A stretch of 64,000 nt of DNA from Nelumbo lutea (Eukaryota; Streptophyta; Magnoliopsida; Proteales; Nelumbonaceae). The translations under genes were made by a program, and so were the position numbers. Numbering within the stretch: the stretch's first letter is position 1; every line of letters starts with the position of its first letter. The DNA lies in contig JAKGHH010000003.1 of assembly GCA_022828595.1 (NCBI GenBank), forward strand, positions 51,821,759 to 51,885,758, given 5' to 3'. This document shows positions 56,762 to 64,000 of this stretch, in pieces. The notes below the pieces were generated by a model. That model did not search any database. It saw nothing but the letters and a program-made list of their open reading frames with translations, and was not told the origin of the DNA.

Positions 56762-58079
56762 AGAGAGAAAGAAGAAGGATCGATCACCATTGTTGTGTGG
56801 TGAATTGTTTGAATGAATAAGAGGGCCCTCTCTATGAAAATATAAAATGGGGGAGATAGAGTAACTGGAAATGTTCCAATCAAGGTCAACCTTCTCTATG
56901 TAGTAGCTCGAGAATGAAAGAGAAGATTGGAGGTGAGCTCAAGTATCACCACTATTCGCTTGATGATGGTGTTTGAAGGAAGAAGATGAATAGTAAGGTT
57001 TCGGGTTCTAAGAGTTAAAAATAGTGAATGGTGATTTTTGTTGCTTCCCTTAATCAAACCATATGGCAAGGTTAATTAAGTAAGGTTAAGATATTCGATT
57101 ATTTGGGAGGTATATTGGTTATTTCACTTGGGGGGTGGATTATTAGGGAGTACCATGACTTAGATTTGAGATCCTATTTGAAAGGTGGAGATGGGATTGC
57201 GTGTGTAGTGAGGTTTTAGAGGAGTAGACCAATAAATTTTTTCTAAATGGAATCTTTTTTGCTAAAGGGGTAAATGGGGATGTTGTTAGATGAAATTTTA
57301 TGGGATTGTGTTTTTGAGAGTCATGGATTGTTTGGTGAGGTTTAATCAGTCCAGAGGTGCTCGGATCGAGGGGATTTATGGGACAAATGTCTCAGGCAAT
57401 AGGAGAAATCAGATTGGAATCTTTGCTTGATGGAGGAGGGTTAAATAGGAGATATCTATTTTGGAATTTGATAGGTAGGTGTTTTGGTAGGAGAGTGTTT
57501 TGAGGCGTTTGGAGTTCAATGGTTGTGTATGATTAGTCCAAAGTTGGATTAAAGGGGTAGATTTTGGAATTAAAGTTTTCGATTAATGAAGTAAGCCAAA
57601 ACAAAATCTTGCTATCATAGGTAAAATGGTAGTGATTTAAAGTGAAACTCATAGGTGTTTGAGAGTGATTTGACCAAAAAGGTAAATCTTCAATCAGGTG
57701 TGTAGGATAGGAGAATGGGTTGGCCAATCTAGTGTCTCAAAATGGAATCGAGGTTTATCCAAAGTTTGAATGGTGTTTTCATGTGAAATTTGACAGGATG
57801 GTATAGGTTGGGTTGAAGGATTCAATGAAAGAGTTTGATTGGATTTAGTGTTTGTATTTTGGTCAATCAAGGATGTTAAAGTGGAATCTATGGTAAATGG
57901 ATGGTAGGATCTTGGGGTTAAGGGATCAGATTTGGTATGAATGTGTATTTTTAATTTTCAAAATGTATGGTTGTGTTGGATTAGGTGGTAGGATTGTTGA
58001 TGAGGGTTGAGCAAACTTGTAGATTAGGTGGTAAGATTGTATTTTTATGTCAAAATAGGTTTACTGGAAAATTTGGGCA
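56762..58079. other. Intergenic DNA, nothing recognised
   Basis: G/T-rich + strand with short frames only. No domain or repeat boundary seen. Confidence 0.5.
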
Positions 58080-58355
58080 ATTTTAGCATGTTTTACTTGT
58101 TTATTGGATTTTAAGCAAGGTGAAGACTAAAGATCAAACAAAAATCGGGTGCTAGCACCATGTGACTAGTAAAGGAGGTGGAAGAAGAGGAAGAATAACA
58201 ACATATACTCGTTTTGGGGTAATTTTAGCATGCTTTACATGTTTATTGGATTTCAAGCAAGGTGAAGGGTGAAGACCCAACAAAAATCGGGTACTGGCAC
58301 CATGTGAATGGTAATAGAGGAGGAAGAAAAAAAAGAACAATATTAGAATATATCC
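58080..58355. repeat. ~140-bp tandem duplication
   Basis: 58080 on (AATTTTAGCATGTTTTACTT, GGATTTTAAGCAAGGTGAAG, AAAAATCGGGTGCTAGCACC) is repeated at 58220 on (AATTTTAGCATGCTTTACAT, GGATTTCAAGCAAGGTGAAG, AAAAATCGGGTACTGGCACC). Two units, about 85-90% alike by eye. Confidence 0.85.
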
Positions 58356-59272
58356 TCCAAAACATAAACATTTTCTCAAGCTCACTATGAATTTTAGACC
58401 TCAGAGCATTCTAGTATGGATGCTTACTCTTAGCCTTCTTATTGCAATGGAAGATATTATGTATTATTAGCATTACTAGGTAACAACCCGGAGATTATAT
58501 AGATGGTGGCTGAGATGACAGAAATGTACTACCAATGGCTAAGAGCTGTTCTCCTTCAAGCTAAAACCTCAGATACTTGAACGCTTATCTTCTCTTATTG
58601 AGCTCTCTGGCTTATATTGAGTGCAATGAATGAAAGAGGGAATCTAAAACTCTAAATGACAAAATCGAAATTGTCCTGTTTTGCCATTCCGTTCTGTTTA
58701 GGCTACGTTTGGAAGGAGTACAAATACAAATTTTGTAGAGTGCAAAACAAAAAAGTTTGGTTCATGTGAGTGCGAAGTGGTTCAAGATTTATACACCCAC
58801 TTTGCACTTATCTCATTTGTTTTGAAAGATACAAATAAGAATACAATTTTGTAAATGTTTGGCATTTTCATCAATGCAAATACAACTGTGTCTTACTACC
58901 AAATGGTGTTCTAACTATTCCCACCATTAAACAAATATGAAAAATAATAGATTAATGTTGTAGCTGAAACTGCCTATCGTGTTGTAGCTGAAATTTTAAA
59001 AGATCTAAATCAGTTAGAGGTTGACTCATTGACTGCTAATGGTGTACAGGAGGTCTATCCCTGCATGTACAAAGTACAAACATTTCTTTTAGATATTATA
59101 AATAGGACAAAAAAGCTAGACTTTGTCTCAACTATACAAAATCTATTAGAAGTGGGTTGAAGACCAAAAATAAAATTTAATTCACCATCCAATATATTCA
59201 TCTTTGAGGGACAATTATCAAATGCTCCAGTCTCATTACTTTGATAAGCATCATCAAAGTAATGAGGTACCG

Positions 59273-59311
<39 letters not shown>

Positions 59312-60020
59312 AATTATTTGACACCAACTACTGTAAATACACCTGACTTTGAATCAACAGCAATACATGAAACCCTATCACCTGATACAAACAAAGATGA
59401 GAAAGGAGAAAATAATCATTTTAAAGCTATATATTTAGATCTGTTGCTAGTGATTTGAATTAAACCACCAAAAGTGGCCATTATGGTCACTAAGGTATTC
59501 ATTTTGCTTGTTCTCAACAATTAAAGTTTATATTCATTTTGCATGTGGGAATAAACTATTAGGACTATTTTGTGGTGGCATGATACCTATACTAGACATG
59601 ATACATGCCCAACATGAGCATGAACTCTTGAAATATGTAGAATGATATGCTTTGATAAATCACATTAAAAAATCATATCCAGGATTTAGGAATTAGAGAT
59701 TTGTATCCTTGTTTTCTACATCGGTCTATATCACTCATAAAAAATATCTATGCATGTATATATCTAGTCATCATATGGCCGAAGTGGGATTTAGAAATGA
59801 ATAGTTGTGATCATGATCATGCCTTTGGTACACTGATTATGGTCATGCCTGTGGAAACAATATTTCTATTTTCTAAGTTTGCAAGTCTGCCATGATTAAT
59901 GCAATTCTGAATGTTTCAGGCTTTCAGTCCATAACTTTGTAGGCACCTCGATTTTCTTGCTTTTTTTTTGTTTGTTTTCTCTGTTAATCTTGTGAATGTG
60001 TATTTCTATCTTTGTCACAG
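58356..60020. other. Intergenic DNA with MITE-like and simple repeats
   Basis: 58700-58900 is a diverged TACAAAT/GTGCAAA element like those near 0.8 and 49.7 kb. A perfect 14-bp inverted repeat (59232-59266) adjoins an (AT)n microsatellite (59275-59309). No gene recognised. Confidence 0.5.
59232..59309. repeat. Perfect palindrome next to (AT)n microsatellite
   Basis: CTCATTACTTTGAT and ATCAAAGTAATGAG pair perfectly across a 7-nt loop. (AT)17 or so follows 9 bp later. Confidence 0.9.
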
Positions 60021-60178
60021 ACTAAAAGCAGTTCTAGAAATGGATAGATATATGTCGGTAAAGCTCAGGATGTTGTTGCAAGCATGCTAGCTAAAGGCTC
60101 AGCTATTGGACAAGATTCCATGAATAAAGCTAAAGCATTTGATGAAAAGCATCAATTGATAGACAGGGCTAGGGGATT
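60021..60178 (+). pseudogene. BPA1-like (ACD11-binding partner) gene fragment
   Basis: After a splice-acceptor-like TTTGTCACAG the frame reads TKSSSRNG, a TAG (60045-60047), IYVG, then KAQDVVASMLAKGSAIGQDS and MNKAKAFDEKHQLIDRA. The block A(Q/E)DVVxxMLAKGxxxGxDxxNKAKxFDEKHQL is the conserved region just C-terminal of the RRM in plant BPA1-like proteins, known from memory. No RRM upstream and no continuation (SFDxKIGL...) downstream were found. The in-frame stop and missing exons point to a genomic fragment, retained or carried here, not a working gene. Confidence 0.6.
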
Positions 60179-60650
60179 ATGGAGTTTGAGTTGTGTAGAC
60201 CCATTAGGATTTTTATCAAAAGTAAAATCATAATGTACTTCATTAATTCTTTAAATGTGCAGTAGAATAGACATTTGGCTCCAATTCTAGCGTTACCCTA
60301 TTTCAAATGGTTACATTTGTTTGCATATTTAGGGGCCCTCAACAACAGCTGATGTGGCTGAATTGAATGGATCATTGTTTTTTGTAGGTGAACTAGTCAT
60401 ATAATAAAGTGTCAGTATAATAGTAATCAATGCAATATGCCATGTAGCAATTAAAAAGCTCACAAACTACTTAATCATTAAAACACAAAAAAAATATATA
60501 TATAATAAATCATTCAGTTCAGCTTCAACCATTATCAAACAATCCTTAGTTTCCATGAATCTTTATGCCTATTTTATGATTATCTAAAATCTAGTGCACC
60601 TTCTATAAGGTTTGCATAAAGTTCTGAAATCTTTAAAGTACTTGGTGAAA
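60179..60650. other. Intergenic DNA, nothing recognised
   Basis: AT-rich spacer between the BPA1-like relic and the Copia-4 end. Confidence 0.5.
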
Positions 60651-62183
60651 GAATGGTAGGATCCATCTAATGGACGCCATGAAGGGTGCGGAATGGGTGG
60701 GCGAATTTCAAAAATTTCCTATCTTCTTCCAATTGGGAATCATATTCCTTAAATTTAGAATATAATATTCAAGAATTCTACTTGAACCATAATCAAACCA
60801 GATCTGAACCAAAAGGAAACAGGAAGGATTATACCTGATCCAAAGAAACAATATATCCCAAAGTTGGTGTTCACGCCCAAAGAAGAAACCAAGATCCGCT
60901 CCTACTGAAAATGACACAGCTGTGGATGGAACGGAACCAGCAGGGTGCGTCCTACACACTGGATTCTTCGCAAGAATCCTCTGGAAACCTTGAACACTGA
61001 ACCTTTTTGGTCTTTCTTGCAAGACTGTTGTCAAGAACAGATTTCTTGACTTCCTAATGCTGCAAAGATCCAATCTTGCAACAGGGAATGGTAGCTGCTG
61101 GAGGAGGAGAAATCCAGGGACGAAGAGGGCTGAACTGTGTCTCTTCTCTCTGGAGTCTGTGAGAGATCAAATCTCAATTCGCAGGAGGTATCTCTTGCAT
61201 ACGACCCTAGTTCGAAACCTAGTATTTCTGATAGGGTTTTCTCATCTTTCTTCTTGATTAAGAAACCTCCTAATTTTTGGGAATTATCCCAATCCAAATC
61301 AGTATTTGGATAGGGGATAATCTTAATCCTATCTGCAAATTAAGTTAGCTGACTCCTGATCTTATCAAGAGGTTACCAGATTCAAATCTAATTTGAATTT
61401 GGTCTCTTAGAGTGGATAAGGTTAAAGACCCAATCCTTTTACTAACATTAATCTCATATTCGCCCCATGAATAGGTGATCATATCAGCCCGGTTCGAAAT
61501 GGGCTTTTGGCCCATTAATGATTCAATGTTTAACTAGTTTCCAATCTGTTGCCCAGTTGGGCTTCTTTATATGGCGTGGGACCCAAGCATTGATCTACAC
61601 ACCAACCACATGGATTCAGCCTAGCCTTTATTACAAGGCCCAAGCGAATTCATTGAAAGACTCAGTGACCCCCTTGAGCCCATCACATGGAACCTATGGG
61701 CCCATCACTTACATTAAGTGGTCCCTGGACCAAGCCATCTTATAAAAACCCAGGGACTGTGGGTAGGTGCAAGATTACAGGTATTATCCTAAATGGTCTT
61801 ATACTTAACCTCTTAGCCCTTAATGATCAAGCACTACCTGACAAGAGAAGACCTCTCCCGCGGCTACAAGGAATAGTGTCGCACTCTCCACTCACATGGA
61901 TCCCGGGAATTAAAACCTTTTGCAAAACTTTTGAAACCATACATACATATATATATATATATATATTAATTTTGCAAAACAAAATTCCAACGATACTGCC
62001 GGAAGTTTGGTTTCTATCAGAGAGAGTGCATTCCCGATCATTACCATTGTCCGACAAAGGGGCTAATCCTGTCACTATGATCACTCACTCAAATGAATTT
62101 TCAGGCTGCCCCAACATGTCTAGGTTTTGACTCCCACTAAGGATCTCACTGATTGACACATCAAAGACAGCCCGATCCGACAC
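60651..62183 (-). mobile_element. Copia-4 3' untranslated region and probable 3' LTR
   Basis: Follows the stop codon of the copia pol at 62184 on the minus strand. It has no coding potential of its own (frames with stops every 30-100 codons) and holds an (AT)n tract at about 61944-61967. The partner LTR lies outside the window, so LTR limits could not be fixed; 60651 is an estimate from the change in composition. Confidence 0.45.
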
Positions 62184-64000
62184 CTAGTAATGTGTCATAA
62201 TCCGGTACAAGCCAGAGTCCCATGCTTTCCATGTGTTTCTCAAACACCTTCTGTGTCAGTGGCTTAGTCAATGGGTCTGCCACATTGTCCGCTGATGCTA
62301 CCTTTTGAATTAGGACGTCCCCTCTACCAACAATCTCCCGCAGTACATGGTATTTCCTCTCGATGTGCTTTGACTTTTAGTGAGCCCGAGGCTCTTCAGC
62401 CTGGGCGATCGCTCCATTGTTGTCACACGACAATGGGATGGGTGATGTGCTAGACGGAATCACTCCCAATTCGTGTATGAATTTCTTCATCCACACGGCT
62501 TCTTTGGTAGCTTCACTTGCGGCAATGTACTCGGCCTCAGTTGTGGAGTCTACAGTGGACCCCTGTTTGCTGCTTCTCTAGCAAACAACACACGATCCTA
62601 TCGTGAAAATATACCCAGATGTAGACTTTCTATCATCTGGATCCGACTGAAAATCAGCATCGGTATACCCTAGAACTTGTATGAAACCACCGTCGAATAC
62701 CAGACAAAACTCTTTTGTCCTTCGAAGGTATTTAAGTATGTTCTTCACAACAATCCAATGCTCTTGGCTTGGGTTGGCCTGGAATCTGCTTACCACACTC
62801 ACCGCCTAAGCTATGTCCAGGCGAGTGCACAGCATGGCATACATGATGCTCCCTACGGCTGAGGCATAGGGAATGTCTCTCATGCCCTCAATCTCCTCAA
62901 AAGTCTTAGGAGACATTTTCTTGGAGAGAGTGACTCCATGTTTGAAAAGAACATTTCCTTTCTTGGAGTTTTCTATGTTATACCTTTTGACAATTTTGTC
63001 AATGTAAGCAACCTGGGATAATCCAATTATCCGCTTTGATCTATCTCTATAGAGTCAAAGACCTAGTATGTAAGAAGCTTCTCCAAGATCTTTCATGGAG
63101 AACTGTTGTGATAGCCATACCTTGACCAAAGTCAACATTCCTACATCATTCCCAATGAGTAGGATATCGTCCATGTACAATACCAAAAAGGTTATCTTAT
63201 CCCCACTAGACTTCCTGTAAACACAGGGTTCATTCGGATTCTGCTCAAAGTCAAACGTTTTGACGACAGAATCAAAACGAATGTTCCAACTCCTAGAAGC
63301 CTACTTAAGTCCATATATGGATCTATTGAGTTTACATACCATGTGTTCCTGACCAGCAGCAATGTAGCCTTGCGGCAGCTACATGTAGATATCTTCACTA
63401 AGATCTCCATTCAGGAATGCGGTTTTGACATCCATTTGCCAAATCTCGTAATTATGGTATGCTGCTACAACTATCAGGATCCTAATGGATTTAAGCATGG
63501 CCACGGGCGAAAAAGTTTCCTCATAATCGATGCCTTCTTTCTGAGTATACCCTTTCGCCCCCAAGCGAGCTTTATAGGTCTCAATCCTACCATCGGGGCC
63601 CTTTTTCCTCTTGTAAATCCATTTGCAACCAATTGCTTTTACCCCGGAGGGCAGATCTACTAGAGTCCAGACTCCATTGGTCTCCATCAAGTCCATCTCA
63701 GCTCTCATGGCCTCCACCCACTTCTGGGAATCTATGTCTAACATAGCTTCCGCATAAGTCACGGGATCCTCTTCACTAGTCAAGGCTTCCACCAGGTAGC
63801 TATCCTAGTCATAACCATATCGAATTGGCAGTCTGGATACCCGGGTGGACCTTAGAGGTTGGTCACTACCTGGAACTTGTGGGACATCTCCCACTGCTCC
63901 TGAGCTCTCCTCATCAAAAACTATTTCCTGATGGTGAGTGTCCAGGATGTATTCGGATTCTAAGAATTGGGCGTTTCGACTATAGAACACTTTCTGCTCA
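62184..64000 (-). pseudogene. Copia-4 pol, RT and RNase H (partial, runs off window)
   Basis: From the window edge: LRSTRVSRLPIRYGYD, a stop, then ALTSEEDPVTYAEAMLD, MDLMETNGVWTLVDLPSGVK, AIGCKWIYKRKKGPDGRIET, EGIDYEETFSPVAMLKSIRI, WQMDVKTAFLNGDLSEDIYM. After another stop come VLYMDDILLIGNDVGMLT (catalytic YMDD), KDLGEASYILGL, IMYAMLCTRLDIA, LGYTDADFQSDPDDRKSTSG (RNase H), SCDNNGAIAQAEEPRAH and NVADPLTKPLTQKVFEKHME, ending in TAG at 62184-62186. RVT_2 and copia RNase H families. At least five in-frame stops but few frameshifts, so decay is mainly by point mutation and this copy is younger than Copia-1. Confidence 0.9.

Noticed and set aside
60708..61297. Minus frames of 88-121 codons near Copia-4
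   Set aside because: They lie in the untranslated/LTR region of a copia element, with no domain and no conserved start.

Overview
The window looks like nuclear DNA of a flowering plant. It is AT-rich, contains a host gene with GT-AG introns, and is filled with nested Ty1/copia and Ty3/gypsy LTR retrotransposons, LINE 3' ends, Tourist-, hAT- and CACTA-like MITEs and microsatellites. I cannot assign a species. No rRNA, tRNA, CRISPR array or prokaryotic operon was seen.

Region by region. 0-5 kb: two Tourist-like MITEs and a 1.7-kb element with roughly 100-bp terminal inverted repeats that carries a broken copy of a host PADRE (DUF4228) gene. 5-10.7 kb: a very decayed + strand copia element; one LTR has a 114-bp internal inversion. 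11.7-33.3 kb: a four-deep retrotransposon nest. An outer copia element (minus strand, Copia-2) is split in its reverse transcriptase by a full-length 10.2-kb Tat-type gypsy element (Gypsy-1, 13282-23509, with TSD CAAAG). It is split again in its integrase by another copia element (Copia-3, 24239-29456). The right LTR of Copia-3 is broken by a second, 5'-deleted gypsy element (Gypsy-2, 29457 to about 33085). A deletion then joined Gypsy-2 to the leader of Copia-2. Both gypsy elements carry the extra antisense ORF of their lineage with its own introns and promoter.

34.5-47.7 kb: the only convincing host gene, on the minus strand. It encodes a protein of about 1,173 residues with two CCHC zinc knuckles and a C-terminal Plus3-like domain. 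The large exons are obvious, but the three short C-terminal exons are scattered over 7.5 kb, separated by two introns of about 3.4-3.5 kb. Those introns are loaded with a foldback element, an hAT-like MITE and LINE fragments. A first, apparently non-coding exon with a TATA box lies at 47.6-47.7 kb.

48-60.6 kb: intergenic DNA with MITEs, two related hairpins, a SINE-like tail, tandem repeats, and one exon-sized relic of a BPA1-like (binding partner of ACD11) gene. 60.6-64 kb: the 3' part of a fourth copia element on the minus strand (Copia-4), running off the window.

None of the transposon proteins reads intact: every one has stops, frameshifts or lost catalytic residues. The one functional unit supported here is the zinc-knuckle/Plus3 gene.
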